Origin: Flavobacteriaceae bacterium | Lineage (GTDB): Bacteria > Bacteroidota > Bacteroidia > Flavobacteriales > Flavobacteriaceae | Assembly: GCA_947453885.1 (NCBI GenBank) | Contig: CANGIF010000002.1 | Coordinates: forward strand, 1 to 64,000 | Length of the DNA: 64,000 nt | Direction: 5' to 3' | Shown here: positions 26,480-34,951 of the stretch, in pieces | Layout of the letters: each line of letters starts with the position of its first letter | Position numbering within the stretch: position 1 is the stretch's first letter | Notes under the pieces: generated by a model | What the model was told of the DNA's origin: nothing | Databases searched by the model: none | What the model saw: the letters and a program-made list of their open reading frames with translations, nothing else | Made by a program: the position numbers and the translations under genes

Positions 26480-27502
26480 ATGGTAAAAAAAACTTTTTTT
26501 TTCATTTTATTACTGTATTTTACAGCAGCTTATGCTCAAGTTGGAGGGCAATCGGTATACCAGTTCCTAAACTTGGTAACATCACCCAGACAAGCCGCTT
26601 TAGGTGGCAAAGTGATTACAATTTATGATGAAGATGTAAATCAATCTCAATTTAATCCAGCCAATATTAACGAAGAAATGGATAATCATTTAGCTGTTAA
26701 TTACGGAAGTTATTTTGGTGAAGTCAATTATGGATCCGCTGCTTATGCCTATACCTATGACAGACATTTACAAACTTTTTTTATAGGAGCAAATTATGTA
26801 AATTATGGGAGTTTTGAAGGATATTCAGAAAATGGGCAAAAAACAGGGAATTTTACGGGTAGCGAATCAGCTCTTTCTTTTGGATATTCTTACAATGTAC
26901 CTTTTACAGACATACATTTAGGAGCTACTGGAAAAATTATTTCATCCACTTTAGAAAGTTACAATTCGTTTGGAGCAGCAGTTGATGTGGGAATTACCTA
27001 TATAGATGAACCAAATGATATAAATTGGGCATTTGTAATCAGAAACTTTGGAACACAAATTTCTACCTATTCAGGAACTCGAGAAAAATTACCTGCCGAA
27101 ATACTAGTTGGCGTTTCGCAATTGGTTGAAAATGTACCTGTTCGATGGCATTTAACTTTAGAGAATTTACAACAATGGAACATCTCCTTTTCTAATCCCA
27201 ATAGAGCTGTAAATTCAATTGATGGTAGTGCAACACAAGAAAAAACATCTTTTTTTAATAATGCTTTGCGACATGTAATTTTTGGAGCAGAATTATTTCC
27301 AGACAAGGGAATTAATTTTAGAATTGGCTACAATTTTAGAAGAGCAGAAGAACTCCGAATAATTGATCAAAGAAATTTCTCAGGAATATCTGTTGGATTT
27401 GGAATAAAAGTAAGAAATTTGAAGTTTAATTATTCCTATTCACGCTATACTTTAGCAGCAAATACTAGTTTGTTTGGTTTAATTATTAATTTGAATGAAT
27501 AA
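26480..27502 (+). CDS. porQ: type IX secretion system protein PorQ
   Basis: 340 aa from the ATG at 26480; an in-frame TTG at 26468 only adds four residues before the signal peptide (MVKKTFFFILLLYFTAAYAQ). The mature protein is an outer-membrane beta-barrel of the PorV/PorQ type: GGQSVYQFLNLVTSPRQAAL, followed by GGKVITIYDEDVNQSQFNPA, is the N-terminal hallmark. PorQ belongs to the T9SS surface complex that processes and anchors cargo bearing the C-terminal sorting domain. One such cargo is encoded at 61280-62233. A near-consensus -7 box (TATCTTCG at 26435-26442) lies upstream. Its 3' end is 18 bp before cmk. Confidence 0.9.
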   Translation: MVKKTFFFILLLYFTAAYAQVGGQSVYQFLNLVTSPRQAALGGKVITIYDEDVNQSQFNPANINEEMDNHLAVNYGSYFGEVNYGSAAYAYTYDRHLQTFFIGANYVNYGSFEGYSENGQKTGNFTGSESALSFGYSYNVPFTDIHLGATGKIISSTLESYNSFGAAVDVGITYIDEPNDINWAFVIRNFGTQISTYSGTREKLPAEILVGVSQLVENVPVRWHLTLENLQQWNISFSNPNRAVNSIDGSATQEKTSFFNNALRHVIFGAELFPDKGINFRIGYNFRRAEELRIIDQRNFSGISVGFGIKVRNLKFNYSYSRYTLAANTSLFGLIINLNE

Positions 27503-27520
27503 TAATTTAAAAAATATATT

Positions 27521-28213
27521 TTGAAAAAAATTACAATTGCAATTGATGGATTTTCATCCACTGGGAAAAGTACTCTGGCTAAACAACTAGCAAAACACTT
27601 AGGTTATGTTTATGTAGACACTGGAGCAATGTATCGTGCAGTTGCCTTTTTTGCAATGGAAAATGGGTATATAACTACTGAAATTTTCAATAAGGAAACC
27701 TTAATAAATAATTTATCAAATATCAAATTGCATTTTGAATTCAATTCTGCATTAGGTTTTGCAGAAATGTATTTGAATAATGTAAATGTTGAAAAAGAAA
27801 TACGAACACTTGAAGTCTCTAATTTTGTTAGTAGAGTAGCAGAAGTATCAGAAGTTCGTGCTAAATTAGTTGAACAACAACAAGAAATGGGCAATAATAA
27901 AGGAATTGTAATGGATGGGCGCGATATAGGAACTGTTGTTTTTCCTGATGCAGAATTAAAAATATTTATGACTGCAAGTTCTGAAACTAGAGCGCAACGC
28001 CGTTTTGATGAACTAGAAGCAAAAGGCGATTCCGTTTCGTATGAAGAAGTTTTAAAAAATGTTCAAGAGCGCGATTATATTGACACTCATAGAGAAGATT
28101 CACCTCTTGTAACTGCCCAAGATGCTATTGAAATTGACAATTCATACCTTACTAGAGAAGAACAATTCAAGGTAGTTTTAGAATTAATTGAAGAAGTAAC
28201 TAAAACGTTGTAA
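27521..28213 (+). CDS. cmk: cytidylate kinase, TTG start
   Basis: 230 aa. Phosphorylates CMP/dCMP in pyrimidine nucleotide metabolism. The P-loop GFSSTGKST is at residues 10-18, with VDTGAMYRAV, MDGRDIGTVVFPDA and RAQRRFDELEAKG (lid arginines) as in bacterial CMP kinases. The start must be the TTG at 27521: the next in-frame Met would remove the P-loop. No in-frame ATG or GTG precedes the TTG after the upstream stop. It lies 18 bp after porQ and is probably translated from the same transcript. Confidence 0.94.
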   Translation: MKKITIAIDGFSSTGKSTLAKQLAKHLGYVYVDTGAMYRAVAFFAMENGYITTEIFNKETLINNLSNIKLHFEFNSALGFAEMYLNNVNVEKEIRTLEVSNFVSRVAEVSEVRAKLVEQQQEMGNNKGIVMDGRDIGTVVFPDAELKIFMTASSETRAQRRFDELEAKGDSVSYEEVLKNVQERDYIDTHREDSPLVTAQDAIEIDNSYLTREEQFKVVLELIEEVTKTL

Positions 28214-28292
28214 TTTTTTTGCTTTTCTCATATTTAATAGTAGTTTTACATTCTATTAACAATTTAGAAACAATTTTTAAAACTATATTACT

Positions 28293-29546
28293 ATGAGTAT
28301 TAAGTTTCGATTGACTCTTATGAGTTTTCTTCAATTTTTTGTCTGGGGAGCATGGCTAATTACTGTTGGAAATTATTGGTTTGGAACAAAACAGTGGAAT
28401 GGAGGTCAATTCGGAGCCATTTTTTCAACATTAGGTTTGTCTTCTATAATAATGCCTGCAATAACAGGAATTATTGCTGACAAATGGATAAATGCAGAAA
28501 AACTATACGGAGTTCTTCATATTCTTGGCGGTTTAGCATTATGTTACATTCCTCAAGTTGAAGATCCAACAACTTTCTATTATGTAATTTTTGCTGCTAT
28601 GTTGTGCTATATGCCTACTATTTCTCTTTCAAATTCAGTAGCCTACAATATTTTAAAAAACAACAACTATGATGTAGTAAAGGAATTTCCACCAATTAGA
28701 GTTTGGGGTACAGTAGGATTTATTGCAGCAATGTGGATTACTAATTTAACAGGTAATAAAGCATCTTCAAATATGTTTTATTTGTCTGCATTTGCAGCAT
28801 TTGCTTTAGGATTGTACTCTTTTACTTTGCCAAAATGTCCGCCACAAAAATTAATTTCCAATAATGCGTCTTTTGGTGAAAAATTTGGATTAAGTGCTTT
28901 CAAATTATTTGGAACCTACAAAATGGCTTTATTCTTTTTGTTTTCAATGTTTCTTGGTGGCGCCCTACAATTGACAAACATGTATGGTGATGTCTATTTG
29001 TCTGAATTTTCAAAAGTTCCAGAATATGCAAATTCATTTGTAGTTAAATATTCTACAATAATAATGTCGATTTCTCAAATTTCAGAAACCTTATTTATTT
29101 TAGCAATTCCTTTTTTCTTGAAACGTTTTGGAATCAAACAAGTAATGTTGATTTCAATGATTGCATGGGTTTTACGCTTTGGTTTATTTGCTTTTGGAAA
29201 TCCTTCTGATGGATTATGGATGATAATAATGTCTTGTATTGTTTACGGAATGGCATTTGATTTTTTCAATATTTCAGGTTCATTATTTGTAGAAACTACA
29301 ACCGATTCTAAAATTCGTTCTTCAGCACAAGGTTTGTTTATGATGATGTCTAATGGTTTTGGTGCCTTTTTTGGTGGCTTAGTAAGCGGAATGGTAATCG
29401 ACAAATTTTTCACACATGAAGGGATTAGAGATTGGCACAACATTTGGCTTTCGTTTGCAGGATATGCTTTAGTAATTGCATTTTTATTTGCAATCTTCTT
29501 TAAACACAAACACAATCCAGAAGAAGTAGCGCAAGTAAATCATTAA
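28293..29546 (+). CDS. nucleoside permease, NupG-like MFS transporter
   Basis: 417 aa, 12 predicted helices. The N-terminus MSIKFRLTLMSFLQFFVWGA and the loop GIIADKWINAEKLYG match the nucleoside:H+ symporter (NupG/XapB) branch of the MFS. SIVYGMAFDFFNISGSLFVE-type sequence in the C-terminal half (in CIVYGMAFDFFNISGSLF) is also typical. Inner-membrane nucleoside uptake is the likely role and would fit the nearby cmk. It is 79 bp after cmk and convergent with the alpha/beta hydrolase gene. Confidence 0.88.
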   Translation: MSIKFRLTLMSFLQFFVWGAWLITVGNYWFGTKQWNGGQFGAIFSTLGLSSIIMPAITGIIADKWINAEKLYGVLHILGGLALCYIPQVEDPTTFYYVIFAAMLCYMPTISLSNSVAYNILKNNNYDVVKEFPPIRVWGTVGFIAAMWITNLTGNKASSNMFYLSAFAAFALGLYSFTLPKCPPQKLISNNASFGEKFGLSAFKLFGTYKMALFFLFSMFLGGALQLTNMYGDVYLSEFSKVPEYANSFVVKYSTIIMSISQISETLFILAIPFFLKRFGIKQVMLISMIAWVLRFGLFAFGNPSDGLWMIIMSCIVYGMAFDFFNISGSLFVETTTDSKIRSSAQGLFMMMSNGFGAFFGGLVSGMVIDKFFTHEGIRDWHNIWLSFAGYALVIAFLFAIFFKHKHNPEEVAQVNH

Positions 29547-29564
29547 ATCAAACATTTAATTTTT

Positions 29565-30425
29565 TTAAATAACAAATTCAACAACCGAATCAGCTACATT
29601 AGAATCGCCAAGAATTTTACGATGTCCCAAACCAGTTGTGGTAAGTAATGTTCCGTTTTTTAAATGTTTTACAATATTATTCCCACAAGAAATAGGCACC
29701 TCTTTGTCGTTTATATCATGTATGACCAAAACTGGAATTTCAATTTTTTGAGCATTTTGAAAAGACGATAAAGCATCCATTGATTTTGAATATTTTTTTT
29801 CGAAAAATGAAATCAACAATGCAACATGTTTGACTTTCAAACCAATTTTTAAAATAAAGTCAGTTGCAATGTCTGCAACTTTATCACCGCTGCCAATTGT
29901 TACTAGTTTTTTTACTTGAAAACCACTGTTCAAAGCATTCATTAAAGCCATACCTCCAAGTGAATGACCAACAGCTGCTTCAAATGGTCCAAACTCTTTA
30001 TCCATTGCTAAAATAGCAGCAATAAATTCAACCATTATTGTTGTATTTCCTGGTGATTTCCCGTGAGAGGGTGCGTCAAAACTAATCACTTGATATCCTT
30101 CACTCAAAAAGGCATCAGCAATTTTAAACATTTGAGTCCCTCTCCCAGACCAACCGTGAACAAATAACACTTTTTTAATTCCAACTCCATATTGGTAAAC
30201 AACAATTTCTTTTTTTATAGATGAAATTCTAATTTTACTTTGAATTGAATGAGTATCCATAGCCTTTTCTCTATTTGGCATGGCGTGTTTTAGGGGTGTT
30301 GTAAATATTTTAGCAGCAAAACGTGTTGCTAATTTTGTAGAAATTGCGTCTAAAAATGTAGCGGAAACTACAATCAACTTAGGAATTTTCAAAGAATTGG
30401 TTGATTGCTTGTTTTTTTTTGACAT
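29565..30425 (-). CDS. alpha/beta hydrolase
   Basis: 286 aa. The alpha/beta-hydrolase core is complete: oxyanion-hole segment FVHGWSGRGTQM, nucleophile elbow GHSLGG, an acid in VLVIHDINDKEVP and the catalytic His in GLGHRKIL near the end. The first 40 residues are basic and weakly hydrophobic (PKLIVVSATFLDAISTK), which could be a membrane-associated segment. The substrate cannot be predicted; esterase or thioesterase-like activity is possible. It diverges from glgE with a 75-bp shared upstream region. Confidence 0.85.
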   Translation of the reverse strand: MSKKNKQSTNSLKIPKLIVVSATFLDAISTKLATRFAAKIFTTPLKHAMPNREKAMDTHSIQSKIRISSIKKEIVVYQYGVGIKKVLFVHGWSGRGTQMFKIADAFLSEGYQVISFDAPSHGKSPGNTTIMVEFIAAILAMDKEFGPFEAAVGHSLGGMALMNALNSGFQVKKLVTIGSGDKVADIATDFILKIGLKVKHVALLISFFEKKYSKSMDALSSFQNAQKIEIPVLVIHDINDKEVPISCGNNIVKHLKNGTLLTTTGLGHRKILGDSNVADSVVEFVI

Positions 30426-30500
30426 ATCAATAAATTTTAGGGCAAGTTAGTGTATTAACTTATTTTTATTAAATTTATGCGTCTTAAAATTTTAAAATCA

Positions 30501-32438
30501 ATGCAAAATCAAAGAAGAGTACTCATAGAAAATGTTTTGCCTCAACTAGATAATGGGGCTTTTGATATCAAAAGAATTGTAAACCAAACGGTTCAAGTAA
30601 GTGCAGATGTTCTTGCTGATGGTCATGATGTTTTGGCCTGTAGTTTACTTTTTAAACACGAAAATGATTCCAAATGGACCGAAATAAGGATGAACGAATC
30701 TTCAAACGATGAATATATTACGCAGTTTGTAGTTGAAAAACAAGGAAGATACACCTATTTCGTTGAAGGTTGGATTGATTATGCCTTAAACTGGCAACAC
30801 GGAATTGAGAAAAAAATTATAGATAACCAAAATGTCAAATCTGAATTGCTGGAAGGTGCAGAACTTTTGAAACCTCTTTTAAAAAAAGTAAATGCTGATG
30901 AAAAAAAATACATTACCCAGCTAATTACATTATTTAAAACCGAAAAAGACTATCAATTGGCAATTAAGGAAGCTGTTTCTGAAACTTTACACACCATTTT
31001 CTTACACTATCCTTCTAAATTATTAGCCAATAAATCCATAGAATACGGCATTTATGTCGATCGAAAAAAAGCGCTATTTAGCACTTGGTACGAATTTTTT
31101 CCGCGTTCTGCTTCTGGCACAAAAAAACACGGAACTTTTAAAGATTGCGAAAACCTTTTGCCTCGTGTTGCCAAAATGGGTTTTGACACATTATACTTCC
31201 CTCCTATTCATCCAATTGGTGAAATAAATCGCAAAGGAAAAAACAACGCAACCATTGCTGCTTCTGACGATGTGGGCTCACCATGGGGAATTGGCTCTCA
31301 GTACGGTGGTCATAAAAGTATTCATCCTGAACTGGGAACTATCGCCGATTTCAAAGCATTGGTAAATAAAGCCAAATCTTTGGACATAGAAATTGCAATG
31401 GATTTTGCCTTACAAGCAGCACCCGATCATCCTTACGTAAAAGAGTTCCCACAATGGTTCAAATGGCGACCAGACGGAACAGTACAATATGCTGAAAATC
31501 CTCCCAAAAAATACCAAGACATACTTCCTATTTATTTTGAAAGTGCCGATTGGAAAAACCTTTGGAAAGAGCTTTTAGATTGCGCTCTTTTTTGGATAGA
31601 AGAATGTGGAATTGGCGTTTTCAGAGTGGACAATCCACACACCAAACCTTTTTATTTTTGGGGATGGCTAATAGCCGAAATTAAGAAAAAACACCCACAT
31701 GTTTTGTTTCTGGCAGAAGCATTTACACGTCCAAAAATAATGCACGAGCTAGCCAAACAAGGGTTTACACAATCCTACACCTATTTTACTTGGCGAAATT
31801 CTAAAGCAGAACTCATTGAATATGTAACCGAACTTACTCAAACCCAACAAAAAGATTTTTTTAGACCAAATTTTTGGCCCAATACTCCCGATATTAATCC
31901 CTTTGCACTTCAAGGTGCTAACGAGGCAACCTACCTTCAAAAATATTTTTTAGCTGCAACTTTAAGTTCTTCAACCGGAATCTACGGGCCTGTTTTTGAA
32001 CAAATGATTGCTGCTCCAATTCAAGGTAAAGAAGAGTATTTAGACAGTGAAAAATACCAAATTTGTGAATGGAATTGGGAGTTAGAAAACAAAATTACCG
32101 TCTTAATTTCAAAAATAAATAGAATACGAAAAGAACAACCCTCGTTACAACAAACCAATAATATAGCCTTTTGCGACACCGACAATCATTTGCTAATGGC
32201 CTATTATAAATGGGACGACAACAAGACAAATGAAACTTTAATGGTGCTCAACATGGATGCGTATAACCTTAAACAAGGCTTTGTAAAAGTGCCGCTCCAA
32301 CAACTTGGTATTGCTGTAGGTACATCTTTTAAAGTGCACGATTTAATTACTGGAAATTCTTATATTTGGAACAAAGAATGGTGCTATGTAGAACTAGATC
32401 CAAATTTGCCATTTCATTTGTTTAAAATTGAAAAATAG
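30501..32438 (+). CDS. glgE: alpha-1,4-glucan:maltose-1-phosphate maltosyltransferase
   Basis: 645 aa from the ATG at 30501 (MQNQRRVLIENVLPQL), which matches where family members usually begin. An in-frame ATG at 30477 would add eight residues. GlgE (GH13_3) extends alpha-1,4-glucan using maltose-1-phosphate and releases phosphate. Visible layout: N-terminal beta-sandwich, insert helices, then the catalytic barrel with LYFPPIHPIGEINRKG, nucleophile D377 in FRVDNPHTKP and acid/base E406 in LAEAFTRPK, 29 residues apart as in characterised GlgE. It is followed after 54 bp by maltokinase, the enzyme that supplies its donor. Confidence 0.95.
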   Translation: MQNQRRVLIENVLPQLDNGAFDIKRIVNQTVQVSADVLADGHDVLACSLLFKHENDSKWTEIRMNESSNDEYITQFVVEKQGRYTYFVEGWIDYALNWQHGIEKKIIDNQNVKSELLEGAELLKPLLKKVNADEKKYITQLITLFKTEKDYQLAIKEAVSETLHTIFLHYPSKLLANKSIEYGIYVDRKKALFSTWYEFFPRSASGTKKHGTFKDCENLLPRVAKMGFDTLYFPPIHPIGEINRKGKNNATIAASDDVGSPWGIGSQYGGHKSIHPELGTIADFKALVNKAKSLDIEIAMDFALQAAPDHPYVKEFPQWFKWRPDGTVQYAENPPKKYQDILPIYFESADWKNLWKELLDCALFWIEECGIGVFRVDNPHTKPFYFWGWLIAEIKKKHPHVLFLAEAFTRPKIMHELAKQGFTQSYTYFTWRNSKAELIEYVTELTQTQQKDFFRPNFWPNTPDINPFALQGANEATYLQKYFLAATLSSSTGIYGPVFEQMIAAPIQGKEEYLDSEKYQICEWNWELENKITVLISKINRIRKEQPSLQQTNNIAFCDTDNHLLMAYYKWDDNKTNETLMVLNMDAYNLKQGFVKVPLQQLGIAVGTSFKVHDLITGNSYIWNKEWCYVELDPNLPFHLFKIEK

Positions 32439-32492
32439 TAACACAAAATCAAATTTTCATTAGGAATTTCATTTCCTTATATAAACTATAGT

Positions 32493-34130
32493 ATGAAAGT
32501 AAATCTTTTAAATAACGAAAATCAAGACACCTTTTCGGTTCCCTTTGTTTTTAAAAACGAATGGAAAAACGCTTTTACAGACGACGAATTTGTAAAGATA
32601 TTTTCGTCTGATATTTTAGAAAACTATATCATTAATAAAAGGTGGTACGGCGGAAAAGCCAGTACATTAAAGTACATTGAGGTGGTTGACCATTTTAAAA
32701 TTACTTCTAAAAAAAATACGTTTTACGGCGTTTTGTTGGAAGTAAATTTTAAAGAAGCTTTCTACCAACATTATTTTATGCCGCTCGCCTTTATGGAAGA
32801 AGCAGAGTTAGACACCAACACCGTTATTGCGCCCGTAAAATTTGGCCACATAAACGGCTACTTAGTCGATGCGTTACATCAAGAAGATTTTAGAAAACTT
32901 TTGTTCGACAACATAACTCAAGCCACAAAACCGCTAGAACACAAGTTGGTTTTCCACAAAGGCGAGGCTTTGATTGACACAGTTTACAAATCCTCCAAAT
33001 TTATGGGGGTAGAACAAAGCAATACTTCCATAATTTACAACGACACTTTAGTACTAAAAATCTTTCGCCGCATTTATGTAGCCACAAATCCCGACTACGA
33101 AATCAGCCGCTTTTTAACCGAAAGAATGCACTTTCAAAATTCGCCAGCCTATTGTGGCAGCATCAATTTAGCACTACCAGAAGGCAACATCACACTTGGG
33201 TTAATGCAAGAATTAGTCCCTAATCAGGGCGATGCTTGGAAATTTATGCTAGAACAAATGGACGGTGTTTTTGACAATTTAGCCAAAAAGAAAATCAAAA
33301 TTGACAAATTGCCCAAAGTAGAATTGTTCAAACGATTAAAAATAAACGAAATACCACCCGAAATCATTGACTGGGTAGGATTAAGTCTCTTTCTTCGAGT
33401 ACAAACATTAGCCGTTCGAACCGCCGAAATGCACATAGCGTTAGGTAGCGACATACACGAAACCGCCTTTACACCCACAACCTACAATGGCGATTACACC
33501 GTTTGGCTAAAAAACAGACTGTTGTATCAATTTCAAAACCGATTGAACATCATCGAAAACAGTTTGCACAAACTAGACGGCATGGCACTTGAACTTGCCC
33601 ATCAATTTCTTGAAAACAAAAAACTCATTCGTAAACATTTTGTCGATTTCGATTGGACCAAAATGAAGTCAGAACGCATCCGTATTCATGGCGATTACCA
33701 TTTAGGACAAGTTTTAGTAAATGGCGACGATTTTTACATCCTCGATTTTGAAGGCGAACCCGAAAGCACCATCCGCGATAGAAAAGTAAAACAACCGCCA
33801 CTAAAAGATGTAGCCGGCATGTTCCGATCCTTTCATTACGCCATATATGCCACTATTTTTAACAATGCCGACAAGTACCCTTTCGATCAAGAAGACCTAT
33901 TCAAAGCCGGCGAACTACTTTTTAAATACCTAGTAGGCACCTTCCTTGAAACCTACATCGAAAAAGCACAATCCGGCAATTTAAACATTGGCTACAGCCA
34001 CGAAATTAACTTTTTACTCAAATATTGCATCCTCGAAAAAGCCGTTTACGAACTCGGTTACGAATTAAATTCACGCCCTCGATGGGCCGTAATTCCATTG
34101 CGCGGCATACAAACAATTATGGGGTATTAG
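32493..34130 (+). CDS. mak: maltokinase
   Basis: 545 aa. Phosphorylates maltose to maltose-1-phosphate for GlgE. The N-terminal cap domain carries NYIINKRWYGGKAS, the hallmark of Mak/Pep2 proteins. The C-terminal lobe has the aminoglycoside-kinase-like catalytic loop IHGDYHLGQVLV and metal-binding ILDFEGEP. No trehalose synthase domain is fused, so maltose must come from elsewhere (TreS or amylase action). From about 32.9 kb the gene shifts to C-ending and CTA/CTC leucine codons, unlike glgE. Downstream sequence is repeat-rich, separating it from glgB. Confidence 0.93.
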   Translation: MKVNLLNNENQDTFSVPFVFKNEWKNAFTDDEFVKIFSSDILENYIINKRWYGGKASTLKYIEVVDHFKITSKKNTFYGVLLEVNFKEAFYQHYFMPLAFMEEAELDTNTVIAPVKFGHINGYLVDALHQEDFRKLLFDNITQATKPLEHKLVFHKGEALIDTVYKSSKFMGVEQSNTSIIYNDTLVLKIFRRIYVATNPDYEISRFLTERMHFQNSPAYCGSINLALPEGNITLGLMQELVPNQGDAWKFMLEQMDGVFDNLAKKKIKIDKLPKVELFKRLKINEIPPEIIDWVGLSLFLRVQTLAVRTAEMHIALGSDIHETAFTPTTYNGDYTVWLKNRLLYQFQNRLNIIENSLHKLDGMALELAHQFLENKKLIRKHFVDFDWTKMKSERIRIHGDYHLGQVLVNGDDFYILDFEGEPESTIRDRKVKQPPLKDVAGMFRSFHYAIYATIFNNADKYPFDQEDLFKAGELLFKYLVGTFLETYIEKAQSGNLNIGYSHEINFLLKYCILEKAVYELGYELNSRPRWAVIPLRGIQTIMGY

Positions 34131-34376
34131 GAATGTAATATGAATTTGAAGCGAATGGCTCGGGCATTTTCAACAATCCCTTTTCCCGCTTTCCGTTCCA
34201 ATCTTTTCTTATGTTGCCTGAGGCGGCACATTGAGGTTCTCGAAATGGTCTCGAAGGCAACATAAGAAAAGGATTTCCACTACAATCGGGGCTAAAAAGG
34301 ATTTGAATTGAATAGATAATAGAGGTCAAAAGAAAACAAAATTTGAATTTAAAAAGTAGTTGTTAGTTGCAGAGTT
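34131..34376. other. repeat-rich intergenic segment after maltokinase
   Basis: No convincing gene. It contains a structured element with GC-richer blocks (CCCGCTTTCCGTTCC, CAATCGGGGCT) around a perfect 17-bp inverted repeat (listed separately). The make-up is like interspersed repeats I remember from Flavobacterium genomes, but I cannot verify that here. Confidence 0.5.
34203..34271. repeat. 17-bp perfect inverted repeat with 35-bp loop
   Basis: Arms at 34203-34219 (CTTTTCTTATGTTGCCT) and 34255-34271 are exact reverse complements. Flanking AATC/GATT lets the stem extend with a one-base bulge. The loop includes GAGGCGGCACATTGAGG. It starts 72 bp after the maltokinase stop codon and could fold as RNA or be a mobile repeat. 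Confidence 0.65.
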
Positions 34377-34412
34377 TGTCATCCCGAGCGCAGTCGAGGG
34401 AACACAAAGAGA
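34377..34412 (+). repeat. interspersed repeat copy A (plus orientation)
   Basis: Core TGTCATCCCGAGCGCAGTCG followed by AGGGAACACAAAGAGA. Matches copy C at all but one of 36 positions. Immediately upstream of the GIY-YIG gene. Confidence 0.85.
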
Positions 34413-34429
34413 GTAAAAATAGAAAGGAA

Positions 34430-34741
34430 ATGAAATTTTATTACGTTTACATATTACGATGCAGCGACAATTCCCTTTATGTAGGAATAACAAATGATTT
34501 AGAAAGAAGAGTAAACGAACACAACGACGGCAAATTACCAAACGCATACACATTCAAAAGAAGACCAGTAGTATTAGAATGGTTTCAAGATTTCACCGAA
34601 CCTAATCAAGCCATATATTTTGAAAAGAAATTTAAAGGTTGGTCAAAACAAAAGAAAGAAGCATTAATAAAAGGAGATTTCGACATGATAGAAACATTAG
34701 CAGAATGTAGAAATGCAACACATCATAAATATAAACCATAA
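34430..34741 (+). CDS. GIY-YIG nuclease family protein
   Basis: 103 aa from the ATG at 34430. The longer reading frame upstream translates the interspersed repeat and is not believable. The domain is complete: YVYILRCSDNSLYVGITNDL is the GIY-YIG strand pair, RRVNEHNDGK carries the catalytic arginine, and AIYFEKKFKGWSKQKK contains the metal-binding glutamate. Small stand-alone members (YhbQ/URI type) have poorly known roles in DNA processing. The gene is flanked by repeat copy A in plus and copy B in minus orientation, as terminal inverted repeats would be. A link between nuclease and repeat is my inference. Confidence 0.88.
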   Translation: MKFYYVYILRCSDNSLYVGITNDLERRVNEHNDGKLPNAYTFKRRPVVLEWFQDFTEPNQAIYFEKKFKGWSKQKKEALIKGDFDMIETLAECRNATHHKYKP

Positions 34742-34760
34742 AATTAAATTCAAACATAAG

Positions 34761-34786
34761 CCCTTCGACTGCGCTCAGGGTGACAG
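34761..34786 (-). repeat. interspersed repeat copy B (inverted)
   Basis: CCCTTCGACTGCGCTCAGGG followed by TGACAG is the reverse complement of the core of copies A and C with three base differences. It starts 19 bp after the GIY-YIG stop codon. Confidence 0.8.
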
Positions 34787-34890
34787 TTCTCGTAAATATT
34801 CATATTTTGCAGTCAAATTCAAAATCCGATTAAATAGTTCTTATAAAAACATAACATAAATAGTAAAACATAAGTAATTAATAGCACAAT

Positions 34891-34927
34891 CTGTCATCCC
34901 GAGCGCAGTCGAGGGAACGCAAAGAGA
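34891..34927 (+). repeat. interspersed repeat copy C (plus orientation)
   Basis: CTGTCATCCCGAGCGCAGTC followed by GAGGGAACGCAAAGAGA. Nearly identical to copy A, 514 bp away, and 24 bp upstream of the PD-(D/E)XK/DUF4268 gene. Confidence 0.85.
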
Positions 34928-34951
34928 AATAAATAAAGTAAAAGCATTAAT

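Noticed and set aside
34117..34329. Minus-strand frame over the inverted-repeat element after maltokinase
   Set aside because: It only translates the structured repeat and overlaps the maltokinase end.
34367..34429. N-terminal extension of the GIY-YIG gene
   Set aside because: The added residues are a translation of repeat copy A; the conserved domain starts right after the ATG at 34430.
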